Of a stretch of DNA of 64,000 nucleotides, positions 7,421 to 17,100 are shown piece by piece. The notes under the pieces were generated by a model that saw nothing but the letters and a program-made list of their open reading frames with translations, did not search any database and was not told the DNA's origin. Position numbers and translations under genes: made by a program. Position 1 is the first letter of the stretch, and each line of letters starts with the position of its first letter. This stretch comes from CAYRXM01 sp964449465 (lineage in GTDB: Bacteria; Chloroflexota; Anaerolineae; JAFGEY01). Where the stretch lies: positions 1 to 64,000 of the forward strand of contig CAYVBK010000019.1 in the NCBI GenBank assembly GCA_964449465.1. Direction: 5' to 3'.

Positions 7421-8854
7421 CTATTCATCCCAGCCATTTTGCAGGCCGATCAGATATTTCTTGACCGCGCCCGAGTAAAACAGGGCGATCACGCCGCTCT
7501 TGTGCCGCAGCCCTTTGGGGGTCAAGCGCAGCCGGGTGTCGGGCAGCGCACCGATATATTCCATCAACCCCTCGTCCAGCACAAAGCGCGTTTCGGCGGC
7601 AAAAGCTTGGTCCAGCGGCAGGCCAAAGCGAGCCTGAAAGCGCGCCAGGTGAATTTCGCCGAAATAGAACGACACCGAGATCATTTTAGCCATAGCTGCT
7701 TGCAGGGGCAGGTGATAGAGGTCCTGAACAGGCAGCCGCCCGGCTTGAATGGCCTCCAGGTAGGGCGGCAGGGTTTTGCTTGCCGCGCCCAGGTTATAGC
7801 TAAGGGTGTAGGGCGAAAAGGTCTGGGCGCCCAGCCCCAGCCCCAGGTAGGGCGTGCCGCTCACAACCCGTTCGCTGAGATAGTCGCTGGTGCCGGGGTC
7901 GGCGGGCAGGCGGCTGTAGGTGTTCTTGCCCGGCGATCCGGCATAGCCGGCCGACAGGAGCAGCTCGTGGGCGGCTTGTTCCTGGGCATAGACCTGCTCG
8001 TGACCGACCTGGGTGGCCTGCGCTTGCATGCGTGTGCCTTTGTAGCGCATCTGGTACAGAGTGATGTACTCTGGTTGCAAGGCGATGGTTTGTGTCACCG
8101 TGTCGCGCCAGTCGGGCAGGGTTTGGTCGGCAAAGCCATACATCAGGTCTATGTTGAATCGCCTGAACCCGGCCTGGCGGATGTGCTGCACGGCGATTTG
8201 GAGCATGCTCATGCCTTCATACTCGCGGCCCAGTGAGCGGGCCAGCTTGAAATGGGTGGTTTGCACGCCCATGCTGATGCGGTCAAAACCGATGGTATGC
8301 AGGGCGGCCATTTTCTCCGGCTCGCGGTCGGCGATGATGGGGGTGGTTTCGATGCTGGCGCACATGCTGGTCGGCCAGTGAAATGCCTCGCGCACGGCCT
8401 CGACTGTGCGGTGCAGGTTTTCAATGCCGGCAAATGCCGGCGTGCCGCCGCCGATGTCAAATCCGACCAGCGTTTTGGGGCCGATCTGCCGGCGGTACAT
8501 GGCGAGTTCACCCAGCAAGGCCTCAAAATAATCGTCTTCGGCCTGACGGTCGGGCCGTTCGACCACGGTGTATTCGCAGTATTTGCAGCGGGCGGCGCAA
8601 AACGGCACATGGATGTATAATCCCATCCGGTCGGTGCCCTGCCAGGTAGCAAGGGCAGCTTGCTGAGCCGGGTCGCTGGTTGAGTGCGTTCGGTGGAACG
8701 TAGTCGAAACTGCCAGGTGATAGGGGCGCATGGTGCTGCTGTGATGGATGGGATAGGCAGTATTGGCGATGTGATGATGGCGCAGGCCGGCCTCATAAAC
8801 GGTCTGCGGCGGAAATTGCTGTTGGTCGGCGGGTGAGGGTGTGTTCCAGTTCAT
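7421..8854 (-). CDS. Coproporphyrinogen III oxidase-like radical SAM protein (HemW family)
   Basis: About 477 residues. The sequence YIHVPFCAARCKYCEYTVV carries the HemN/HemW-type CxxxCxxC plus aromatic motif. It is followed by DIGGGTPA and a C-terminal HemN-like helical domain. HemW proteins insert heme into targets and lack true oxidase activity; HemN proteins decarboxylate coproporphyrinogen without oxygen. The sequence alone does not separate these roles. An 80-residue N-terminal extension precedes the core. I chose the ATG at 8854 because a strong GGAGGAAAG lies just upstream; a longer in-frame start at 8893 overlaps an operator. Two identical-arm palindromes sit in the promoter region shared with the divergent gene. 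Confidence 0.82.
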   Translation of the reverse strand: MNWNTPSPADQQQFPPQTVYEAGLRHHHIANTAYPIHHSSTMRPYHLAVSTTFHRTHSTSDPAQQAALATWQGTDRMGLYIHVPFCAARCKYCEYTVVERPDRQAEDDYFEALLGELAMYRRQIGPKTLVGFDIGGGTPAFAGIENLHRTVEAVREAFHWPTSMCASIETTPIIADREPEKMAALHTIGFDRISMGVQTTHFKLARSLGREYEGMSMLQIAVQHIRQAGFRRFNIDLMYGFADQTLPDWRDTVTQTIALQPEYITLYQMRYKGTRMQAQATQVGHEQVYAQEQAAHELLLSAGYAGSPGKNTYSRLPADPGTSDYLSERVVSGTPYLGLGLGAQTFSPYTLSYNLGAASKTLPPYLEAIQAGRLPVQDLYHLPLQAAMAKMISVSFYFGEIHLARFQARFGLPLDQAFAAETRFVLDEGLMEYIGALPDTRLRLTPKGLRHKSGVIALFYSGAVKKYLIGLQNGWDE

Positions 8855-8865
8855 CTTTCCTCCAG

Positions 8866-8886
8866 TTAGTGTATTTTTTACACTAA
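8866..8886. promoter_or_regulatory. Palindromic operator, copy 1
   Basis: A perfect 8-5-8 inverted repeat, TTAGTGTA-N5-TACACTAA, sits about 12 bp upstream of the HemW-like ATG. The arms are identical to copy 2 and the centre-to-centre distance is 59 bp. The size and arm sequence recall DtxR-family (iron/manganese) operators, but they do not match a consensus I can name. Confidence 0.75.
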
Positions 8887-8924
8887 GAAACAAGATAATA
8901 AAAAGGCGGTTTGCGCCTGATTAG

Positions 8925-8945
8925 TTAGTGTATGATCTACACTAA
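8925..8945. promoter_or_regulatory. Palindromic operator, copy 2
   Basis: TTAGTGTA-N5-TACACTAA again, with a different 5-nt core (TGATC against TTTTT in copy 1). It lies between the divergent HemW-like and GNAT-like genes. Two copies with conserved arms and different cores strongly suggest a dimeric repressor binding both. The cognate regulator is not in the window as far as I can tell. Confidence 0.75.
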
Positions 8946-9020
8946 TTATACCAGAGAATGGGCGCCCTGTCAAGGAGTATGGCGCCCCGGCCCGACAGGA
9001 AACGATCAAGAGGAGAAGCG

Positions 9021-10157
9021 GTGGTTAGAATAATTTCTGTAGATTTGCGACGAGGCAACCTGGTGAGGCAGTTTTTGCGGCTGCCGTTTCGGGTGTACTG
9101 CGATGTGCCGCAGTGGGTGCCGCCGTTGGAGACAGATGCGCGGCGTATGTTGGATCGCCGCCACCCGTTTTACCGGCACTCGGAGGCGGCTTTTTTTCTG
9201 GCTTGCGCCGATGATGGGGCAGCGGTGGGGCGGATTGCTGTGTTGGATCACCGCCTATACAACGAGTTCAACCGCAGCCGAACGGCCTTTTTCTATCTAT
9301 TCGAGTGCCTGCCCGATGAGGCTGCCGCTGCGGCGTTGTTTGAGGCGGCATGTGGTTGGGCGCGGCAGCGCGGCCTGACGGAAATCATTGGTCCCAAGGG
9401 ATTTACGGCGTTGGATGGGCTGGGGCTGCTGACGCAGGGTTTTGAGCATCGCCCGGCGCTGGGCATTCCCTACAACCCGCCGTATTATGTGGACATGGTG
9501 CAGGCGGCCGGGTTTGCGCCGATTCGCGATATTGTGTCGGGATACCTGGATGCGCAAAACCTGGCGCAGGGGCAGGCGCGATTTGAGCGCATCCATCAAC
9601 TGGCCGAGCGGGTGCAGCAGCGGCGTGGTTTGCGAGTGGGGCGATTTGAACGTCGGCGTGACCTGCGCGCCCTGGTGCCACATCTGCGCGATCTCTATAA
9701 TGGATCGCTGCAAGGCACGTCGGGCAATGCGCCGCTGACCGATGACGAGGCTCGGGTGATGGCCGAGCAGATTTTGTGGTTTGCCGACCCGCGCCTGATC
9801 AAGATTGTGTTCAAGGATGACCAGCCGGTGGGTTTTTTGTTTGCATACCCCGACATTTCGGCGGCGTTGCAACGCACCGGAGGGCGGCTGTGGCCATGGG
9901 GCTGGGTGGATATACTGGGTGAGTTGCGGCGCACCCGCTGGGTCAACATCAATGGGGCGGGCATCATCGAGGCGTATCGCGGGCTGGGCGGTACGGCTAT
10001 CTTGTTCAGTGAGATGTACAAGAGCATTGTAGAGGGGCAGTTTGAACATGCCGACCTGGTGCAGATCGGTGTAGAGAATGAGGCCATGCAGCACGAGTTG
10101 CGCGACCTGGGCATTGATTTTTACAAAATGCACCGTCTGTATCGGCGCGAACTCTAA
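9021..10157 (+). CDS. GNAT-fold protein of unknown substrate
   Basis: About 378 residues. A conserved N-terminal region has VPQWVPPLETD and HPFYRHSEAAFF, then GRIAVLDHRLYNEF. A central GPKGFTALDGLGLL follows, and the C-terminal half carries a GNAT-like acetyl-CoA loop signature (INGAGIIEAYRGLGGTAILF). It resembles a family of uncharacterised GNAT-like proteins in which a duplicated N-acyltransferase fold acts on an unknown acceptor. I placed the start at the GTG at 9021 because AGGAG lies five bases upstream; an ATG at 8958 would begin just 13 bp after operator copy 2. It is divergent from the HemW-like gene and probably shares its regulation. Confidence 0.65.
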   Translation: MVRIISVDLRRGNLVRQFLRLPFRVYCDVPQWVPPLETDARRMLDRRHPFYRHSEAAFFLACADDGAAVGRIAVLDHRLYNEFNRSRTAFFYLFECLPDEAAAAALFEAACGWARQRGLTEIIGPKGFTALDGLGLLTQGFEHRPALGIPYNPPYYVDMVQAAGFAPIRDIVSGYLDAQNLAQGQARFERIHQLAERVQQRRGLRVGRFERRRDLRALVPHLRDLYNGSLQGTSGNAPLTDDEARVMAEQILWFADPRLIKIVFKDDQPVGFLFAYPDISAALQRTGGRLWPWGWVDILGELRRTRWVNINGAGIIEAYRGLGGTAILFSEMYKSIVEGQFEHADLVQIGVENEAMQHELRDLGIDFYKMHRLYRREL

Positions 10158-10168
10158 TCGCCGATGGT

Positions 10169-10843
10169 CTACAGCCCCAGCCGCTGGCGGCGTTCTTCGA
10201 GTTGGGCCTCGATCTCGACGCTGGAAAGGGCCTCTTCGACCTGCTGATCGAGGCTGCTGAGCAGCACTTCGTTGCTGGCTTCGGCCTGATCGAGCCGCTG
10301 ACGGATGCTCTCGGCCACGCGGGTCACGTCGGCATCACCTTGACCGGTCAGGTCGTCGAGCGAACGGATGGTTTTGCTGAGAGTTTCACGGCTTTTGGCC
10401 AGCTCGAGCAGGTGGCCCAATTCTTCGCGCTCTTGTTTGACCATCAAAAAGCGGGCTTCGAGTTTGATATAGATGGCGTCGAGGGTTTGATAGCTGGCGT
10501 TGAGCCGCTGCCATTCCTGCTGATAGGTTTGGCGCAGCTTGAGGGTGTTGTTGAGACGGCTCTGGGTGGCCAGGGCCTGGGCGTTTTGCCCGCGCGTCAA
10601 AAAAGCGTCTACGGCCTTGTTCAACTCTTGGGCCTGTTTGTCTAGCTCTTGATAGCGGCGTTGTACCGTCTTGATGTTGCCGGCTACTTTTTCGATAGAG
10701 GCATACAACTCACGCATCTGTTCGGTCATTTTGCGGATGTATTCATCCAGCACGGCCAGCGATTGGCTTTGCAGTGCCTTGTCTACCAGAAAATGCAGGT
10801 TGGCCGAGATGAGGGTGCGAAATTTTTGAACCAGTGAGGCCAT
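10169..10843 (-). CDS. PspA/IM30 family membrane-stress protein
   Basis: 224 residues, almost entirely charged helix. It starts MASLVQKFRTLISANLH, the amphipathic N-terminal helix typical of PspA/IM30, followed by long coiled coils (about residues 25-190). Family members form ESCRT-III-like rings and rods on the inner membrane leaflet and protect or remodel stressed membranes. The AAGGAG upstream of the ATG at 10843 is clear; in-frame codons further upstream look non-coding. It is a single gene that converges on the GNAT-like gene with a gap of only 11 bp. No PspF-like regulator is adjacent. Confidence 0.85.
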   Translation of the reverse strand: MASLVQKFRTLISANLHFLVDKALQSQSLAVLDEYIRKMTEQMRELYASIEKVAGNIKTVQRRYQELDKQAQELNKAVDAFLTRGQNAQALATQSRLNNTLKLRQTYQQEWQRLNASYQTLDAIYIKLEARFLMVKQEREELGHLLELAKSRETLSKTIRSLDDLTGQGDADVTRVAESIRQRLDQAEASNEVLLSSLDQQVEEALSSVEIEAQLEERRQRLGL

Positions 10844-11035
10844 CGTTTGCTCCTTGTGTAAAAGTGAGTGGATTATATCACCAGGCGTGTTTTTGTTCAA
10901 TCGGCCGTTGGTTGCCGATGGAGCCTGTTTGGGGCGGCGCCGGTTTTGACGGGGTTTCGACTGCATTCGATAGAATGCACTGAACCCACCAGCGAAACCA
11001 ACGTTTTACATCGTATTTTTTTGCACACGGGTGCA

Positions 11036-11064
11036 TTGCTTTTTGTCACACAGAAGACTATAAT
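11036..11064 (+). promoter_or_regulatory. Sigma70-like promoter for the giant surface protein
   Basis: TTGCTT (11036-11041) and a perfect TATAAT (11059-11064) are separated by 17 bp. The start of the 2189-residue gene lies about 115 bp downstream. A strong unused Shine-Dalgarno-like AAGGAGGTGAT occurs in the leader near 11113 without an ORF behind it. Confidence 0.6.
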
Positions 11065-11183
11065 GAGTATGACTGGCCCGCTGTGGGCGCGAACAGGTCG
11101 TCCAGATGGCAAAGGAGGTGATTTATTTAGCCTGATCTGGCAGTTCGGTCTTTTTGACTTGATCAAGAGAAAGGAGTTTTACC

Positions 11184-14100
11184 ATGTCAAGGGAAAATTT
11201 TACCCGTTGGATGATGGGGCTGCTGGGGTCTTGTGTGTTGAGTCTGCTCCTGATCGGCGGGCTGTTGTGGATGTTGATTCCACGCCCGGCGGTGCAGGCG
11301 CAGGCAGTAAACCCCGGTTTTACCGTAGACTTGATGCATCACCGCATTTGGGGGCGGGTTTCTGCCGGGGACATTGTGACCGTGACACGGCAGGGCGGCG
11401 ATTATGGCGCAGCCCAGGCTGATGGCACGGGGTTTTTCTGGACGCCGCTGTGGGACGCGGCAACGGCCGGCCCGGCCACCATCCAGGCCGGCGATGTGTT
11501 CAGTTTTTACATTAACGGCTCTTTTGACTCCTCGATAACCGTACTGGATGTGATCGGTCAGGTGGATGTGCTGAGCGACCGGGTGGTGGGACATATCCCC
11601 GGCGCGTCGGCTGGCACGCCGATCACGGTGACGCTGCAACAGTGGGCCAGCTCAGAGAGCGAACCTCACTCTGGTACGCCTCAGGTCAGTACCACTACCG
11701 ATGCTTCTGGGAATTTTACGGCCACGTTGGGCGGCATTGACCTGGCCCCTCATCAATGGGTGGCGGTAGATTACCCCAGCGGCGGCGGGCTGGTGCGCGA
11801 TCATCTCGTTCCGCAGCATACCTTTATCGTTCATTCTACCTGGAACAGCGGCGATGGATTTGCCCAACCCGGCCAGGTGGTCACGACCACCATCTATACC
11901 GGCACCGGCACGGTGGGCTGGGTGCTGACCACAACGGCCAACCAGAATGGCCTGTACACACTGCGGCCAGATGGCGTACCGGTTGATGCCGTTTCCATCG
12001 ACCCTGGCGACGTGGTGGTGGTGGATCTGGGCGGCGGCGCGGTGATCAGCACGGTGGTGGCGCCGTTAGTAGCTCGTGTAGACACGGCCACCGATGTGGT
12101 TTATGGCATCGCTCTGCCCGGTGCTACGGTGCGCGTGTCGTTATGGCAGTGGGACGATCAGGGCGAGTATCGCTATTATCAGGTGATCACCACGACTGCG
12201 GTTAGTGGCCTGTTTACTGCCAATCTGAGCAGCCTGGTGGACGTGAGTGGCTGGGACACCATCCAGGCGGCAGTGGCCGATGCCGGGGGCGACGAAACAG
12301 TGATCTCGTTTGGCGCGCCGTTTATTCAGGTGGGGCTGGACGGCGGCTGGATCACCACGCGAGTAGATCAGGGCGGCGTGCCGATCACGGCCACACTCAA
12401 CACCGGCAGCCAGGTGTATACCTGGCTGGGCCGCTCTTACTATCCCTCCGGCTATGCCTGGGGCATCCAGTTTGACAGTGGCAATGGCCCGGTGGACATT
12501 GAGCCCGGCCACATCATCACTGTCGAGTCACCGACCTGGCAAGGGGTGATGACGGTAGCACAGATTGACTTGAATTTTGATCTCACCAACAACCGGATTT
12601 CCGGCCAGATGCCTTCCGGTCTTGCCGATGTGCGCGTTTCGCAGTGGGGCGATGACCGGTACCCGCTCAATGGCTGGGCCATGCGACGCATCGGCGTTTC
12701 TTCTCCCTTTACGGTGACATGGAGCGATTTTGACCTGCGCTGGAGCAGTTGGGTTGAGGTCAATCATGTCAGCAATGGACAGTTTGTCACCTGCTTGCGG
12801 CGCGATTTGCCCTATATCGAGGCCAATGTCACCGACAACGGAGTAGGGGGCGTTGCCTGGGTGCCGGGCGAGCGAATCACCGGCACGCTGTATCAGAGCG
12901 ATGGTGTGACCATCAAGGCTGTCACCAGCCAGGATTTCCAAGATGATCCGCTTTATTTCTGGCTGGGTGACTGGCAGGGACAGCGTTTTAATGCCGGCGA
13001 CTGGATCACTGTCACCGGCGAATCGGGCTGGCAGGCGGGCGTGCAAATTGTCGAGTTGAACGTCTATGCCGACGAGACCACCGATTGGATTTGGGGTGAT
13101 GCGCCGCCCGGTCTGCTTGGGTTGCACTGGGATAATCGTTGGAACGATGGGCTGGATTGGTTTGCCCCGACCGACAGCGGCGGCAATTATCAACTCGACT
13201 GGAGCCTGTGGGGGCGAGATGTGCAATGGGGGCATAGTCAGCGCGCTCATTACCTATCTCTCAGTGGCAACCAGGTTTTGCAGCAACTCAACTGGCCGCA
13301 GATCGTGGCCAACTATGGCCCATCCACCAACAACAATCACGTCAGGGGCAACGGCGCCGAGCCAAATGCGGCTGTGCATATCACCGTGACCCAACCCGGT
13401 GTGGGCGTGCTAGGCACAGTCGAGGTGACGGCCGACGAATGGGGCAACTTGGACAGCCAGGATGCTTTGCCGGCCGGCTGCCTGGCGCCCAACCATGTGG
13501 TGGAGGTAGATTTTGGCAACGGCGTGATTGACAGCATGACCGTGCTGACCATCTCGGCCGAGGCTCACATCGAAACCGATGTACTGACTGTCACGGCGCC
13601 GGTCGGCACCAACATTTGCGAGATCAACTTTAATCACGAGGGTGGTGGCGGTGGCGGTCTGCACAGCGAGATTGGCGCCAGCGGTTATATCACCTTTGAC
13701 CTGATGGCCGAGCGTGGCTTTGATATCCGGCCTTTTACCCAATTCAACATCCACGCCTGTCAGCCGCCGCACGGCCACAACACCCAGTATTCCTTTAGTA
13801 CTGGCGGGCTGCGTATCACAGCCGACTATACAGATAACTGGGTTGGCCTGGATACCGATCCCAATGCCACTTTGACGATCACCGTGGCCGGCAAGGCCAC
13901 CATGATCGCCCAAGCGGACGGCGGCGGGCATTTTGAGAGCCATTGGCGAAACGATCTGTGGAATCCCGAACCGCCCGAAATTGAGCCGGGCGACGTGGTG
14001 ACGGTGACCACGGCTGCCAGGATGGCCGAGATCAATCCGGTGGGGCTGATTGATGGCACATCGGATGTGAACACAGATCGGGTGGTCGGCATGCTGCACG

Positions 14101-17100
14101 CGCCGTGGTTCTCGCCCACCCCGCTGCTGGTGCGCTGTGAAATTCACGAGCCGGGCGGTCCGGCCATTGATGTGCTGAATGTGGACCCTGATGGCGGCGC
14201 GTTCGAGTGCGATTTTGGCAGCATTGGCTGGGACATTACGCCGGGGCAAAACGTGGCTGTCCACTATGTCGAGCCGGACGGCGACCGTGTGCAAACTCAC
14301 CTGCGGCCGCCGGTGCTGCGCCTGAATATCAACTATGGGCACGACTGGGTGGAGGGCAACTATGCTGCCGGCCATACCGTCTGGATCACCGTGACGCAGA
14401 GCGACGGCTTTACCATCAAAGGCACGGCAGTACTGACCACCGGCCAGGTGCCCTGGTGGGGTGGACAGACCGGATTTTCTACCAACTGGCAGGGCTGGCA
14501 GGGTGAGCGGCCCGACATCGCAGCAGGCGACTGGGTCTATGGTCTGACCGATGAAGGCCTGACCAGCATCGTCCACCTTGGCACGATCAACGGATTTCTG
14601 GATGCCGACGCCGACCTGATCACCGGCACCATAGATGCACCCTGGATCGGCCAGGAGGTGCAGGTGGAATGTCATCCCTGGGGCGCGCCCGGCGGCACAC
14701 CGGGCAAGCAAGACTGGGTGCTGCCGAACGGCAGCGATGTCTTTACCTGCTCTTGGGCCGGCGAATGGGACATTCTGGGCAACCAGGATGTGGCCGTGTT
14801 CTATCACGAGCCGGATGAGGACCAGGTGGGCGATGTCTTTCGCCGGTCTGCGCCGCATCTGCGCATCCGCAAGACACTTTATGGCAATGCCGGTGCGGGC
14901 GGCGTCGCCGTTTTTCAGATTCAGTACGAGAATAACGGTTATGCGCCGGCCGCTTTCACTGTGATCACCGACACCATGTGGGCTGGCCTGACCTACATCA
15001 CCGACACGTCGGGGCTGCCGCATAGCGGTGATGGCACACCCGGCAACCCGCTGGTGTGGGATGCAGGCACCTTGCCCAGTGGCAGAAATCTCTGGTTTGA
15101 TGTGTATGCGGCCATCACCGCCGACGAGGGTGAGTGGATCACCAACACGGTGCAGATTGCCACTGCCGACCCGTATGACGAGGTTCGTCCCTGGGAATAT
15201 GGCGACGGCTGGGGCAAGAGCAGCACCTGGAGCGGTCAGGTGCAGGCCAATGACACTCATCTCAACATCGACAAGGGTGCCTGGACAAACGATCCCGCGC
15301 CCGGTACAGATTTTGTTTACTGGGTCAATGCCTGCAATCAGGGCAGCACGGCCAGCAGCGAACTGACTCTCACCGACACGCTGCCTGTTTCACTGACCCT
15401 GGTGAGTTGGTGGGGCCAGCATACGGTTTGGAGCGAGGTCTCAGCTGCCGACCATGAACTGGCGGTGCGTCATCCTGCGCTGCCGGGCGGTTGGTGCAGT
15501 CAGATCTATGTGCGCGTTCATCTCACCGATACCGTTTCCCCCGACGATACAATTTGCAATACCGCCATTCTCACCGCCAGCAACGACCTGGAAAGTGACA
15601 ACAATGAGGTCACCGACTGTCGCACCGTTGGCGTGCCGTACACCAACCTGTACATCAACAAAGAGTTTGCTCAGGGCCAGTTGGTGCCAGGCGGTCAAAT
15701 TCGCTATAACATTGGCAGTGGCAACAATGGCAACATGCCGGTTACCACCACCATCCGCATCACCGACACGCAGCCAGCCTATACCACCTTTGCCGGGGCC
15801 TGGTGGTTCGATGAATCTGGCGCCCATCCCTACACCCCCACCCAGGTCGGCGTCGGGTTTGTGGTGTGGACGCTGCCTGGCCTGGATAATGGCTACAATC
15901 ACAGTTTTCAGGTAGCTTGGGACATTGATCCATCGATTGTACCTGGCACGCTGTTAACCAATACGGCCGCAATCAGCATCGATCCGGCCGAGTACAATAG
16001 TGATGACAATGTCAGCGTGTGGGTGGAGCAGGTTTATCCGCACGGACCCAATCTGCGTGTGCGCAAATGGGGCAATTGGGATAATTGGGGACCCGGCACG
16101 CGCCACGCCTCGTACAATGTCACAGTCGAAAATGTGGGCGATCAGCCGGTCAACACCGTGATTCTCACCGATACTTATCCGGCGGACATGCGGCTGGATG
16201 GCGGGCTGGGCCTGGGGTTCTGGCGGTGGTGGGATTGGCGCGATCATCCCGACGAACACTATTTCACCGTGACACTCGAACTGCTTGAACCGGGCTGGTC
16301 GGTGGGCTTGAATTTTGCCTTGATCACCGACACCGAACCACTGCCCTGGGGCCTGGTGTTCACCAACACCGCGCAGGTGATGCCCTTACCCAATGACACC
16401 AACCCTGCCGATAATACAGATTGGGCGGTGTTGTTTACCGGCCCCGACCTGTCTGTGCAGAAAACGCTGTTGGTGGGCGATCTGCTGCCCAACGAGATTG
16501 TGGCGTTTACTTTGCATTTCGCCAATGGCATTGAAGGATGGCAGTGGTGGTGGGGTACGCAGGGCCATACGCTGATTACCGACACCTTGCCTGCTGGCAT
16601 GACCTATATCACCTCGACGCTGCACGACTGTGATGGCCCCACCTGCCCTTACATTGCTCCTACTGTCAATGGCCAACAACTGGTCTTTGAACTGGGGCCG
16701 CTCAATGCCGGCGGCTGGAACGAGATTTATGTGGTGGCGCGCATCGCTGGTACCGTGACCGGCCTGGATACCCTGGTCAATCAGGTGAAAATCGGCAGCA
16801 GCCAGCCAGAGATTGATCGAGAGCCTTTTTACGACAACAACCTGGCGCAGTTGGCTATGCCCATCGCCCTGCCTTACCTTCAGGTGGGCAAAGTATGGCA
16901 GAGCAGCCGGGTGGCCGGTACGCCGCTGACCTATACGCTCACTGTGACCAACAGTGGTCATGTGGCGGCTACCAACGTCCAACTCGGCGACACGTGGCAG
17001 GGCCACACCTACACCTGGACGCTGCCCTCCATCGGCCCATACACCGGCACAGCCACCGCCGAGTTGGTCACGGTGGTGCCGTGCAGTGGTCAAGCCGCCA

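Noticed and set aside
11105..11130. AAGGAGGTGAT as the ribosome-binding site of a small gene before the surface protein
   Set aside because: No start codon with a meaningful frame follows; a GTG inside it opens only a few codons.
13410..15260. 616-codon open frame opposite the giant surface protein
   Set aside because: The repeat-rich + strand gene has a signal peptide, domains and a terminator; the antisense frame has none of these and follows its codon bias.
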